Positions 1-6,439 of a stretch of DNA of 7,013 bases are shown in pieces (positions within the stretch are counted from its first letter, which is position 1; each line of letters begins with the position of its first letter). The notes below the pieces were generated by a model. That model was not told the DNA's origin, ran no database searches, and saw nothing but the letters and a program-made list of their open reading frames with translations. Source of the DNA: Methanocalculus sp. (lineage in GTDB: Archaea > Halobacteriota > Methanomicrobia > Methanomicrobiales > Methanocorpusculaceae); NCBI RefSeq assembly GCF_029762515.1, contig NZ_JARVGN010000078.1, positions 1-7,013 of the forward strand, written 5' to 3'. A program made the position numbers and the translations under genes.

Positions 1-888
1 GTATCCGGCTTTATTGTACCTGATAATGGTATGATCCGGCCGTTGCAGTCCGATGATATCCGGAACACCATCCAGCATCCCTTGAAGGAGCCGCTGAACG
101 TCAGATATTTCAGAATTCGAACGCTTCATCTCTGAGATATCCCGAACCCATTCAAGGAAGAAATCGACGTTTCCATCTGCATCCAGAACCGGTATCACCC
201 GGAGATCGATCCATCTGCCATCGGGGAGGAGCACCTCCCGATGAACCGGCTCCTTTGAGGCAAGAACCTCTTTTGCCTGGCAGTCCGGGCAGATGTCATC
301 ATAATCCCTGTATGTCCTGTAGCACTTTGTCTGTACCTGCCGTTTTTCTTCCGGTACAGCCCCAAAGCCCATCCAGTTGCTGTAGAGGATCGTCATCTCA
401 GGATCGTGGATCGAGATCATATCCGGAACAAGGCTCATCACCCTCTTGAACCGCTCCTCACTCTCCCTGGTTGCCCTCTCTGCCCGGTGGAGATCAACCG
501 CCTTTCGTACTTTCCTCTCAAGTTCGGCAAACTGGGATCTCGGATCTCCTCCTTTCTGGAGGTAGAAGTCTGCACCTGCATCAAATGCTTCGATGACGAC
601 CTCTTCCCGTCCTTTTCCGGTGAAGATGATGAACGGGGTTGTGTCGCCCCTCTCCCTCAGGGCCTTTAAAAATGCGATCCCGTCCATGTCGGGCATCTGG
701 TAATCGGAGACGATTACATCATAGGATTGCGTCTCCAGCAGGCGAAGTGCATCAATTGCCGTCTCCTGCGTATCAACCCGGATACCGGCGCCTCTCTCAA
801 GAAATGCCTTTCCAATCTCAAGGAGCGCCGGCTCGTCATCCACATAGAGGAGTGAAATCGACGGATCATCGGATCCGGGGGATTGCAT
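1..888 (-). CDS. Receiver-PAS(-PAS) signalling protein, partial (C-terminus beyond left edge)
   Basis: The window holds the first 296 residues; the frame is open to position 1, so the C-terminus is missing. Residues about 11-135 form a CheY-like receiver: acidic pair D17/D18, phospho-acceptor D62 in SDYQMPDMDG, conserved T90 in FTGKG and K112. A short helical linker (about 130-147) leads to a PAS domain at about 145-255 that ends in the usual WVRDISEMK. A second PAS domain begins near 263 (LLQGMLDGVPDIIGL). The first PAS carries cysteines C189, C200 and C203, the last two as CPDC. Methanogen proteins of this layout usually end in a histidine kinase, but that part is not visible. Start: the ATG at 888 sits just before the receiver's first strand and about 23 nt below a TATA-like element; an in-frame ATG near 957 would add residues unlike a receiver. 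The gene is divergent from the membrane sensor at 1081. Cytoplasmic location is inferred from the lack of hydrophobic segments. Confidence 0.9.
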   Translation of the reverse strand, partial: MQSPGSDDPSISLLYVDDEPALLEIGKAFLERGAGIRVDTQETAIDALRLLETQSYDVIVSDYQMPDMDGIAFLKALRERGDTTPFIIFTGKGREEVVIEAFDAGADFYLQKGGDPRSQFAELERKVRKAVDLHRAERATRESEERFKRVMSLVPDMISIHDPEMTILYSNWMGFGAVPEEKRQVQTKCYRTYRDYDDICPDCQAKEVLASKEPVHREVLLPDGRWIDLRVIPVLDADGNVDFFLEWVRDISEMKRSNSEISDVQRLLQGMLDGVPDIIGLQRPDHTIIRYNKAGY

Positions 889-910
889 ATCCTTGAATTG
901 GTACCAAGAA

Positions 911-918
911 CAATAAAC
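911..918 (-). promoter_or_regulatory. Candidate TATA box for the receiver-PAS gene
   Basis: The minus strand reads GGTTTATTG here. Its centre is about 27 nt upstream of the ATG at 888, which would put the transcription start almost at the ATG. There is no well-spaced Shine-Dalgarno site (AAGGA lies only one base from the ATG), so a leaderless transcript is inferred. Confidence 0.4.
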
Positions 919-1044
919 CTTCTTCAATGAATTTCCAGCCAAGTGGTTGATCCACATCCCTGTCCATACAGCCTTCCCGGTAGCACCGTGGGAACGCTTC
1001 CTTCACCCTTCTGAAAATCACTGTCCCTCCATCCGAATCAATGG

Positions 1045-1054
1045 AAATAATTAT
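1045..1054 (+). promoter_or_regulatory. Candidate TATA box for the membrane PAS sensor
   Basis: AAATAATTAT is the most AT-rich stretch in the 192-bp divergent region. It lies about 30 nt upstream of the ATG at 1081, and no purine-rich ribosome binding site is seen before that ATG. This is consistent with a leaderless or very short-leader archaeal transcript. Confidence 0.4.
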
Positions 1055-1080
1055 TGTCTCCATTCTCCTAATGACACAAT

Positions 1081-2682
1081 ATGCCGATCCCGGGTGAGAT
1101 CTCCTCTCTCATTGAGACTCTATGGGAGCGGGAGATGCACCTGCCTGTTGATCCAAGGGTGGCGCTTTTAGCTGTCATCTGCTCCACCATTCTCAGCATT
1201 CTGCTGAGCATCCTCCTTCTCACCTCAGGCTTCTCAGATATTGCCCAGATCCTCTTCTTCATCCCGATCATCCTTGCCTGTCTCTTCTATCTCCGGCAGG
1301 GCCTCATCTACTCGATTATATTAGCGCTTCTGTACCTGATCATCCTCATTTCGGCAGCGGGTATCGATCATCTCGTAAACGGTGTAATCCGGGTTCTCAT
1401 CTTTATTATCGTCGGCGCAGTCGTCACCTTCCTGATGGAAGGATGGATGGTAACAGAGCGGGGGCTCCGGGCACGGACTCTTGAGCTGAATACGATCAAT
1501 GAGGCGCTCCAGAGTAAGAATGAGCAGCTTCTTGCACTTGAAGCCGAGATGCAGGCGAACCGTGATGAGATTCAGCGGATGCAGCGGGAGCTCCTCGAGA
1601 CAAATGACTTCCTGAATAACCTCATCTCCTATACCAATGCCCCGATCGTCGTCTGGGATGCAGAGGGTAAAATTACCCGGTTCAACACGGCTTTTGCACG
1701 ACTCTCCGGTATCACTGCCGAGGAGGCGATAGGATCAGATCTCAGCATCCTCTTTTGCTCCGACACCTGCGAATCTGCGATGGAGCTGATCCAGGGGGCG
1801 AGTTGCGGCTCATCGTGGGAAGGGACAGAGATACCGATACGCACACGAAACAAGGATATCCGTGCTGTTATCTGGAACTCCTCAAATATCCTTGCAGAAG
1901 ATGGTAAGACGGTGATTGCCACCATTGCCCAGGGCCAGGATGTGACTGATCTGAGAAAGACAGAAAAAGCACTTGATTCAGCGAACAAGCAGCTTGAGAT
2001 CCTGATGAACCTCACCAGAAACGATCTCAGGAAGGTTGCCCTGCTTCTGATCATCATTTTTGCCACCTACATCTTCCTCTATGACTTCGTCTTCAGGATC
2101 GTGCAGGGGGGGCTCACGCTGGATAACATATTCTTCGGCCTTGCGGGCCTCTTCGCGGGTATCCTCGCCATTGGAGTTGCCCTTATTGCGGTTGTGAAAG
2201 CTGTCCTGAAGGTGATGAGGAAGCGGGGTATGGTGATCCCGGAGATGCCGCAGATCTTCTCTGAGAAGAGTGTGGAACGTACACCCGGCGGTGAGGAGCC
2301 TGGGATGTCCCTGACACAATTCCTTACGCGAACCGAGGATAGTACTCTTGGACGGATCATCATCTACCTGATCATCGCAGAGTTTGGCATATTCTCGTCA
2401 CGGACGATCGCTGCAGTAACAGCCGAGGCAGGGCTGACATTCTTCATCATGTATGTCGGAGCCTGCTTCATCTTTATCAGGCTCGTCTACACAGACTATC
2501 TCGTCGGGTTGAGGCATTTCGGCATCGTATTCCTCCTCGGACTGATCCTCTCACTGATCCTCGGTCATTTCTGGGGAGGAATCCCGCTTGAGATCCTCTT
2601 CTCTCCCGAATACTTCGGATCAGAAGCCCTTGTCGCACTGATCACCGGGATCTCGCTCAGCCTGTTTATGTCAAGTAAATAG
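1081..2682 (+). CDS. Membrane PAS sensor with degenerate H-box and C-terminal multi-spanning membrane domain
   Basis: A 533-residue protein. Residues about 27-119 hold four predicted membrane helices, resembling the 4-TM sensor modules of archaeal kinases. About 125-175 is a charged, heptad-like coiled coil, and about 177-290 is a PAS domain (NAPIVVWDAEGKITRFN through GQDVTDLRK) with cysteines C226, C230 and C242. Residues 301-318 (ANKQLEILMNLTRNDLRK) resemble the H-box of methanogen kinases, normally read as LTRHD, but the phospho-acceptor His is Asn314. No HATPase N, G1 or G2 boxes follow. Instead there are about six more hydrophobic segments (about 318-340, 347-377, 423-440, 450-470, 480-498, 513-530), with a hydrophilic loop at about 379-421. 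It is therefore unlikely to be an active kinase; a role in ligand or redox sensing with membrane output is inferred. The reading frame is intact, so this is not simple decay. It is divergent from the receiver-PAS gene. Confidence 0.85.
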   Translation: MPIPGEISSLIETLWEREMHLPVDPRVALLAVICSTILSILLSILLLTSGFSDIAQILFFIPIILACLFYLRQGLIYSIILALLYLIILISAAGIDHLVNGVIRVLIFIIVGAVVTFLMEGWMVTERGLRARTLELNTINEALQSKNEQLLALEAEMQANRDEIQRMQRELLETNDFLNNLISYTNAPIVVWDAEGKITRFNTAFARLSGITAEEAIGSDLSILFCSDTCESAMELIQGASCGSSWEGTEIPIRTRNKDIRAVIWNSSNILAEDGKTVIATIAQGQDVTDLRKTEKALDSANKQLEILMNLTRNDLRKVALLLIIIFATYIFLYDFVFRIVQGGLTLDNIFFGLAGLFAGILAIGVALIAVVKAVLKVMRKRGMVIPEMPQIFSEKSVERTPGGEEPGMSLTQFLTRTEDSTLGRIIIYLIIAEFGIFSSRTIAAVTAEAGLTFFIMYVGACFIFIRLVYTDYLVGLRHFGIVFLLGLILSLILGHFWGGIPLEILFSPEYFGSEALVALITGISLSLFMSSK

Positions 2683-2726
2683 GGGATTGAAGGTTTTAAC
2701 TTCTCAAAAGCTCTTCTTAGCCTGCC

Positions 2727-3218
2727 TCATTTCACGCCAAGGCAGATCTCGACACGATGGAGCTTCTCCGGGTCTTCGTCCGGACAGTTGAGATAGTGCT
2801 CATATCCCGGCCTTGAGAGATCGAGTTCGACATTATTCTCCCCAAGCCATTCTGCCAGTGCACACCAGACGGGACCATACTCCTCAGGCCCGGTGAGTTC
2901 GGCCTTCATAACTGCATACTTTCCTCCGGGGAGGGTCTGCTTCCGTACCTCTCCCTCCGTGGGGATCTCTGTTCCGGGGGGGATCGTCATGCAGACATCG
3001 ACCCTCAGCTCTTCCGGCGGAGTGGTGTCGGGGTCATTGTAATAGGCAGATAACATCTGAGTCTCCGGCGAAATCAGCTGCTTTTCGCCTGCCCATCCGC
3101 AGAGCGTACCAAACAGCTTTTCAAAGACGCTCGCATTTCCAAGATAATTCCCTACAAATGTGACCGATGCGACCTCTCTCGCATCGATCTCCTGAATTTC
3201 CGGTGTAGATACATTCAT
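2727..3218 (-). CDS. Stand-alone GyrI-like small-molecule-binding domain protein
   Basis: A 163-residue single-domain protein of the GyrI/SbmC-like (AraC effector-binding) superfamily. Diagnostic stretches are YNDPDTTPPEELRVDVCMTI at about 60-79, LPGGKYAVMKAELTGPEEYG at 96-115, the helix WCALAEWLGE, and the closing PGYEHYLN plus HRVEICLGVK. The length fits one complete domain with no DNA-binding helix-turn-helix, so this is not a full AraC/MerR-type regulator. Known members bind amphipathic small molecules or hydrolyse them, and E. coli GyrI binds gyrase; which of these applies here cannot be read from the sequence. The ATG at 3218 is supported by GAGGTG at 3226-3231 with a 7-nt spacer. The gene is divergent from the cupin gene and convergent with the membrane sensor (44 nt between stops). 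Confidence 0.85.
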   Translation of the reverse strand: MNVSTPEIQEIDAREVASVTFVGNYLGNASVFEKLFGTLCGWAGEKQLISPETQMLSAYYNDPDTTPPEELRVDVCMTIPPGTEIPTEGEVRKQTLPGGKYAVMKAELTGPEEYGPVWCALAEWLGENNVELDLSRPGYEHYLNCPDEDPEKLHRVEICLGVK

Positions 3219-3225
3219 TCAATAA

Positions 3226-3231
3226 CACCTC
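3226..3231 (-). promoter_or_regulatory. Ribosome binding site of the GyrI-like gene
   Basis: The minus strand reads GAGGTG 7 nt before the ATG at 3218. It matches the archaeal anti-Shine-Dalgarno sequence and fixes this start over the next in-frame candidates. Confidence 0.7.
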
Positions 3232-3264
3232 ACTGTGTGTCATATCAATCTTCTCCACGGGATG

Positions 3265-3273
3265 CAATAAAAC
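3265..3273 (-). promoter_or_regulatory. Candidate TATA box for the GyrI-like gene
   Basis: The minus strand reads GTTTTATTG. A start about 25 nt downstream would give a leader of roughly 20 nt that includes the GAGGTG site. Assignment rests on position and AT content only. Confidence 0.35.
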
Positions 3274-3330
3274 CCCAACCGCTGAGTGTGAAAGTGAACG
3301 TAGCAGGTAATTGCCATCTCCAAAACCCTG

Positions 3331-3337
3331 ATATAAT
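3331..3337 (+). promoter_or_regulatory. Candidate TATA box for the cupin gene
   Basis: ATATAAT preceded by an A-rich stretch (CCAAAACCCTG) that could serve as a BRE. A start near 3360 would leave a leader of about 40 nt containing the GGAGG site at 3386-3390. Confidence 0.4.
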
Positions 3338-3385
3338 CCCCACACCCAGTGGTAACTGAGCGGCTTTGCCGTACAAAAAAAGATT

Positions 3386-3390
3386 GGAGG
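3386..3390 (+). promoter_or_regulatory. Ribosome binding site of the cupin gene
   Basis: GGAGG lies 8 nt before the ATG at 3399. It decides this start over an in-frame TTG at 3366, which would add 11 poorly supported residues and has no such site. Confidence 0.75.
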
Positions 3391-3398
3391 AATACGAT

Positions 3399-3800
3399 AT
3401 GAAGAAAGGATTTGCAGCAGATATTGAGACAGAGACCTTAAAGAACACTGATTTCAGGAGAGTCCTGTATACCGGGAAGTACAGCCAGCTCGTGCTGATG
3501 TGCCTAAAGGCTGGCGAGGAGATCGGATCAGAGGTGCATGATGATATTGATCAGTTCTTCCGCTTTGAAGAGGGTGAAGGAAAGGTTGTCATCGATGGTG
3601 TTTCACATGCAGTCAAAGACGGCAGTGCCGTGGTTGTTCCTGCGGGTGCAGAACATAACGTGATCAATACCTCAAAGACAGCCGATCTGAAGTTATACAC
3701 CATCTACTCCCCGCCGGAACACCAGGATAAGACGATCCATAAAACAAAGGCAGAAGCAGAAGCTGCCCACGAGCATTTCGACGGGAAGACGACCGAGTAA
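3399..3800 (+). CDS. Small single-domain cupin (mannose-6-phosphate isomerase-like fold)
   Basis: A 133-residue protein with one cupin barrel. Motif 1 is GSEVHDDIDQFFRFEEGEG: His47 is present, but the second His of the classic HxH is replaced by the D-x-D-Q pattern (D49, D51, Q52) seen in a common subfamily of small cupins. Motif 2 is PAGAEHNVIN (P81, G83, H86, N90). Two His plus acidic or Gln ligands could still bind a divalent metal, but the substrate is unknown. The C-terminal tail (about 107-133) is charged and helical with several His residues and lies outside the barrel. The protein is cytoplasmic, with no signal or membrane segment. The gene is divergent from the GyrI-like gene and convergent with the methyltransferase (31 nt between stops). 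Confidence 0.9.
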   Translation: MKKGFAADIETETLKNTDFRRVLYTGKYSQLVLMCLKAGEEIGSEVHDDIDQFFRFEEGEGKVVIDGVSHAVKDGSAVVVPAGAEHNVINTSKTADLKLYTIYSPPEHQDKTIHKTKAEAEAAHEHFDGKTTE

Positions 3801-3822
3801 CTCTCTTTTCAACAACCCCTCG

Positions 3823-3829
3823 TTTTTTT
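3823..3829 (+). terminator. Oligo-T terminator after the cupin gene
   Basis: A run of seven T begins 22 nt after the cupin stop codon and has no strong hairpin before it. This matches the oligo-T terminators used by archaeal RNA polymerase. Confidence 0.5.
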
Positions 3830-3831
3830 GT

Positions 3832-4692
3832 TTACCTGTTTGAATGCACAAGATCCGTCTTCTCCCACCAGATCCTGACACGGGTCGAGTTGCCGGGAAT
3901 GATGATCGTGCCGTCATCCTGAATGGTATGTCTCTCAAGGTATCTCCTGATCAGATCCTTCTGGTCATCAGTCTCTGCAAAGAATCTCCCGGAAAAGTGT
4001 TCGACCGCCTCTTCAAGGGTCTCGAACCGGTTGATATGCCGGAAGGGGAATGACTCGATATGTGGGTAGATTCCCATCGAGTAGAGGACATTATAGAGGA
4101 TATCGCATTTCGGGGAGGGCACATACTCACATCCATGAAGTTGTGGCCAGAGATCACGTGACATCGCATCCCAGGAGGTCTCGCCCGCAAACCAGTAGAT
4201 CGCGATATATTTTGATGCAGCCTCCTCAATCTTCTGAATCGCTCCGCGAATGTCGGGGAGATCAAGAGAGTAGGAGGCAAAGACAATGTCGTATGGCGGC
4301 TCCAGATCCGCTTTCACATGGACATCCTCCCATCGTTTCCTGATAAGGGTGATATTGCCGCACTTTTCCTCTTCGATCTTCTCGGCAAATACAGCAGCCA
4401 TTCCTTCAGATGGCTCAACCGCGGTAAGATGCGCCACCTGCTTTGCAATCGGGATGGCTATTGCCCCCGGTCCCGAGCCGATATCGAGGACCCGCGAATC
4501 CGGGGTCAGCGGGAGTTCCTTCAGGGTTTTGTTGATCCGCTCGCCATTGTTTTCGTGCGCCATCGCATAGAACCGGCGTGCCGCGTCCTTAGCATCCCAG
4601 AAGCTCGCATCGTTCTTCTCCATGTTGGTCGCATGGTGCTCTCTCTGCTGTTCTCTCCAGATCAAATTCCAGTCGATTGTCGTGGGCTGCAT
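3832..4692 (-). CDS. Class I SAM-dependent methyltransferase
   Basis: A 286-residue Rossmann-fold methyltransferase. Motif I is VLDIGSGPGAIAIPIA at 68-83 (the glycine-rich SAM loop). The acidic end of strand 2 is VEPSEGM (E93), and motif IV lies around YDIVFASYSLDLPD at 134-147. The N-terminal ~60 residues are helical and precede the fold. The C-terminal half (about 165-286) departs from the core and probably forms the substrate cap, with aromatic-rich IYWFAGETSWD and a final IWWEK. The substrate cannot be told from sequence; small-molecule methylation is the default guess for this family. The ATG at 4692 has GGTGAT (4698-4703) 5 nt upstream. The gene lies downstream of the thioredoxin-CcdA gene on the same strand, but a 164-nt gap with a T-run and AT-rich region suggests separate transcription. 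Confidence 0.88.
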   Translation of the reverse strand: MQPTTIDWNLIWREQQREHHATNMEKNDASFWDAKDAARRFYAMAHENNGERINKTLKELPLTPDSRVLDIGSGPGAIAIPIAKQVAHLTAVEPSEGMAAVFAEKIEEEKCGNITLIRKRWEDVHVKADLEPPYDIVFASYSLDLPDIRGAIQKIEEAASKYIAIYWFAGETSWDAMSRDLWPQLHGCEYVPSPKCDILYNVLYSMGIYPHIESFPFRHINRFETLEEAVEHFSGRFFAETDDQKDLIRRYLERHTIQDDGTIIIPGNSTRVRIWWEKTDLVHSNR

Positions 4693-4766
4693 CAGGTATC
4701 ACCGGCATACAAAAAGGATGGCAGGAGCTTTGAAATGGCATAGATTACTCTGCCACCGTTCTCCTA

Positions 4767-4795
4767 TTAATGTAATTAGTTATTGTATGCATTAA
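4767..4795. promoter_or_regulatory. AT-rich dyad upstream of the methyltransferase (possible operator)
   Basis: TTAATG (4767-4772) and CATTAA (4790-4795) form a 6-bp inverted repeat with a 17-nt spacer. It lies in the most AT-rich part of the 4693-4856 gap, about 75-105 nt upstream of the methyltransferase ATG. The minus-strand CATTAATAGG inside it could also be the TATA region. The symmetry does not extend far into the spacer, so this is tentative. Confidence 0.25.
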
Positions 4796-4803
4796 GTATT
4801 ACG

Positions 4804-4808
4804 AAAAA
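4804..4808 (-). terminator. Oligo-T terminator after the thioredoxin-CcdA gene
   Basis: The minus strand reads ATGTTTTTCG, a run of five T about 50 nt past the stop codon at 4857. It is weak but is the only oligo-T run before the next gene on this strand. Confidence 0.35.
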
Positions 4809-4856
4809 CATCTCTTGTTTTACAAAACCGCTTTGCGAATGGTGAACCGTCTCCCT

Positions 4857-6059
4857 TTATACTATCCCAAGCAGCATAGACGCCCCTATTCCGATCATGA
4901 AGATGCCGATTACAAGCCTCACCGGACGGTTGTACCGGTATCTCAGTGCCTCAACACGGTCAGGGGATGTACCGGAGTAGACGATTCCAAGGGCGATTAC
5001 AAGGGGGAGCACGAAGATGATATTGTAGAGGATCAGGTATGGCAGCCCCTCTGCAAAGGTCATCCGATCAGAAATCAACCCCAGTATCGCAAGATAGATC
5101 CCGCCTGTGCAGGGGAGCTCGACGAGGCTGACGAGTGCCCCAAGCGCAACTGCCGAGGGGATGGTGGCACGCCGAATATTCCTGCTGATCTTCTCTTTTG
5201 CCGCTTCCGGAATCGAGAGGGAAAAGCCGTTCTGTTTCAGCACCAGATCCATAATCTGAATGAAACCGGCTCCTATCACCACAAGAGCGGCGATGGTTAG
5301 GACCGGTCCTGAAATCCCAAGGCTATGGACGAACCCAAGGAGTGCGAGCCCGGCAACAAGGTATACGGCAAAGACAACCCCGATATAGGTGAGCCCGACA
5401 ATAAGCAGCCTTCGTCTGTCATGGAGGGAGGTGAGGTATGCGAGGAGGATAAAGAGGACGGCGAAGGCACAGGGGTTGATGCTGTCGACAGCCGCCGCTG
5501 CCAGTACTGAGAGCACAGTCACCTCAAGCCGCCCGGAAGAGCCGTTATCCGGTGCAGTAAGGTTTCCGGTGCCCTCTGTTCCCCCGGATGGGTGATCCGG
5601 GATCACGGGGCCCGCGAAGGCGATCGGCTTTTTGGCATCAGCAACGAGATCTCCCTCATGCCTCAGGTACGGCAGAAGGGAGATGCGGATCTCCTCCTCT
5701 CCGGAGAAGGTCATGTTCCCGAGAAGAAGGAGGGGAATGATATATGATCCGATGGAGCGGTTCTGGATGGTATCATGGAAGAGATCCAGGTTCGTCCTGT
5801 TGTATGCGATCTCAATGGAGAGAAGACGAACCTCCGGGTATTCATCGGCAACCGCCTCCACCAGAGGTTGCATGCGGGTACAGCTTGCGCAGGTGATGCT
5901 ATGGAAGAAGATCGCATCAATCGTCTCAACAGGTGTATCTGTCGATTGAGGTTTTGGAATGGCATCAGCTGCTGTACCGGTGGCAACAAGGAGGCAGAGG
6001 AGCATGAAGGTGATGGCGGGGATTCGAAGAGAAACACCCCCCCTCTTTTCACGCATCAT
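4857..6059 (-). CDS. Thioredoxin-like domain fused to CcdA/DsbD-type membrane thiol transporter
   Basis: A 400-residue protein. Residues about 12-32 form a signal peptide or signal anchor after an N-terminal RRxK-type positive stretch. About 45-140 is a thioredoxin-like domain with the redox pair C57-A-S-C60 and a cis-Pro candidate P109 (SYIIPLLLLG). A Gly/Ser/Pro-rich linker (about 141-178) follows. Residues about 179-400 form a six-helix CcdA/DsbD transmembrane domain, with C197 in SINPCAFA and C317 in ELPCTGG, the cysteine pair that carries electrons across the membrane in this family. The thioredoxin domain should face outward, so the protein is likely to relay cytoplasmic reducing power to extracytoplasmic disulfides. 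Substrates may be cytochromes or the small cysteine proteins encoded next door. The ATG at 6059 is supported by GGAG at 6067-6070 with a 7-nt spacer. The gene is divergent from the twin CX3C gene at 6157. Confidence 0.9.
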   Translation of the reverse strand: MMREKRGGVSLRIPAITFMLLCLLVATGTAADAIPKPQSTDTPVETIDAIFFHSITCASCTRMQPLVEAVADEYPEVRLLSIEIAYNRTNLDLFHDTIQNRSIGSYIIPLLLLGNMTFSGEEEIRISLLPYLRHEGDLVADAKKPIAFAGPVIPDHPSGGTEGTGNLTAPDNGSSGRLEVTVLSVLAAAAVDSINPCAFAVLFILLAYLTSLHDRRRLLIVGLTYIGVVFAVYLVAGLALLGFVHSLGISGPVLTIAALVVIGAGFIQIMDLVLKQNGFSLSIPEAAKEKISRNIRRATIPSAVALGALVSLVELPCTGGIYLAILGLISDRMTFAEGLPYLILYNIIFVLPLVIALGIVYSGTSPDRVEALRYRYNRPVRLVIGIFMIGIGASMLLGIV

Positions 6060-6066
6060 CTTCTGT

Positions 6067-6070
6067 CTCC
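6067..6070 (-). promoter_or_regulatory. Ribosome binding site of the thioredoxin-CcdA gene
   Basis: GGAG on the minus strand, 7 nt before the first of two consecutive ATG codons, favours the ATG at 6059 over the one at 6056. A second GGAGACA copy lies 13 nt further upstream. Confidence 0.6.
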
Positions 6071-6123
6071 ATTCATTGTCTCCGTATAGGGAAGATCTCT
6101 CTTTTTGTTTTGATGTGAAGAAC

Positions 6124-6132
6124 TAATAAATA
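6124..6132 (+). promoter_or_regulatory. TATA box of the first twin CX3C gene (possibly shared with the divergent gene)
   Basis: TAATAAATA ends 24 nt before the ATG at 6157, and no ribosome binding site is present, so a leaderless transcript is inferred. The octamer AATAAATA recurs at nearly the same distance from the next gene. It is also the only strong AT element in the 97-bp divergent region. Read on the minus strand (TATTTATTA), it could drive the thioredoxin-CcdA gene with a leader of about 40 nt. Confidence 0.5.
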
Positions 6133-6156
6133 CCTCTTCATTGGTTACCTGTATTC

Positions 6157-6402
6157 ATGAATGAGTCTCTGAAGCAGTATGGGATCTGGGCTGCAATCAT
6201 TCTGGTTATTCTGCTTGTTGCGGGAATCTCCTGGCAGGCGGGGTCCCAGGCAGGATATGCAGGGGGATTTGTAGATGGAATGGACTCGGCAGAAGATGTC
6301 TACAACTCTGCTATCAGTACAAAATGTAAGAACTGCTTATTCAAATGCAATTATGCAGAAAACAGATTTGAATGCCTATCTGATTGCGATCTGATCTGTT
6401 GA
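6157..6402 (+). CDS. Small membrane-anchored twin CX3C cysteine protein, copy 1
   Basis: An 81-residue protein of no recognised family. Residues 1-8 are polar with Lys6. About 9-26 is a hydrophobic helix that looks like an uncleaved signal anchor (N-in, C-out by charge). Then comes QAGSQAGYAGGFVDG, where G29, G33, G37 and G41 form a perfect GxxxGxxxGxxxG zipper. The tail holds six cysteines: C57-x2-C60-x3-C64-x8-C73-x3-C77-x3-C81, i.e. a CX3C pair on each side of a short turn plus an outer pair. Antiparallel pairing C60-C77, C64-C73 and C57-C81 would staple a helical hairpin. It is paralogous to the next gene (27 of the first 64 residues identical, without gaps). It is divergent from the thioredoxin-CcdA gene, which suggests a disulfide-related job. 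No Shine-Dalgarno site; leaderless. Confidence 0.8.
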   Translation: MNESLKQYGIWAAIILVILLVAGISWQAGSQAGYAGGFVDGMDSAEDVYNSAISTKCKNCLFKCNYAENRFECLSDCDLIC

Positions 6403-6408
6403 GGAATG

Positions 6409-6416
6409 AATAAATA
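6409..6416 (+). promoter_or_regulatory. TATA box of the second twin CX3C gene
   Basis: AATAAATA ends 23 nt before the ATG at 6440, the same octamer and nearly the same spacing as for the first copy. This supports an independent leaderless transcript and a gene duplication that included its promoter. Confidence 0.5.
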
Positions 6417-6439
6417 GCTTGCAGGTATTCTCACTTCCA

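Noticed and set aside
866..1063. A 65-codon minus-strand reading frame in the divergent region, starting METIIISIDSDGG and overlapping the receiver gene start.
   Set aside because: Its ATG is only one base from the AGGAG-like sequence, it would span the likely promoter of the receiver gene, and its composition does not resemble a known domain. A small coupled gene is not excluded but is poorly supported.
1192..1208. A perfect 7-bp inverted repeat with 3-nt loop (CTCAGCA-TTC-TGCTGAG) early in the sensor gene.
   Set aside because: It encodes a Leu/Ser/Ile-rich membrane helix, where repeated codons produce such symmetry by chance; no T-run follows.
1629..2066. A 145-codon minus-strand frame inside the membrane sensor gene.
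   Set aside because: It is antisense to a well-supported PAS domain, has no ribosome binding site and no recognisable domain.
2683..2726. Imperfect palindromes (GAAGGTTTTAACTTC) between the convergent sensor and GyrI-like genes as a bidirectional terminator.
   Set aside because: The stems are only about four uninterrupted pairs and the T-runs are short, so no specific terminator can be placed.
3366..3398. An upstream TTG start that would lengthen the cupin by 11 residues.
   Set aside because: GGAGG with an 8-nt spacer clearly supports the ATG at 3399.
4815..5300. A 161-codon plus-strand frame opposite the CcdA domain.
   Set aside because: It is the mirror of a conserved membrane domain; the product is highly charged with no domain features.
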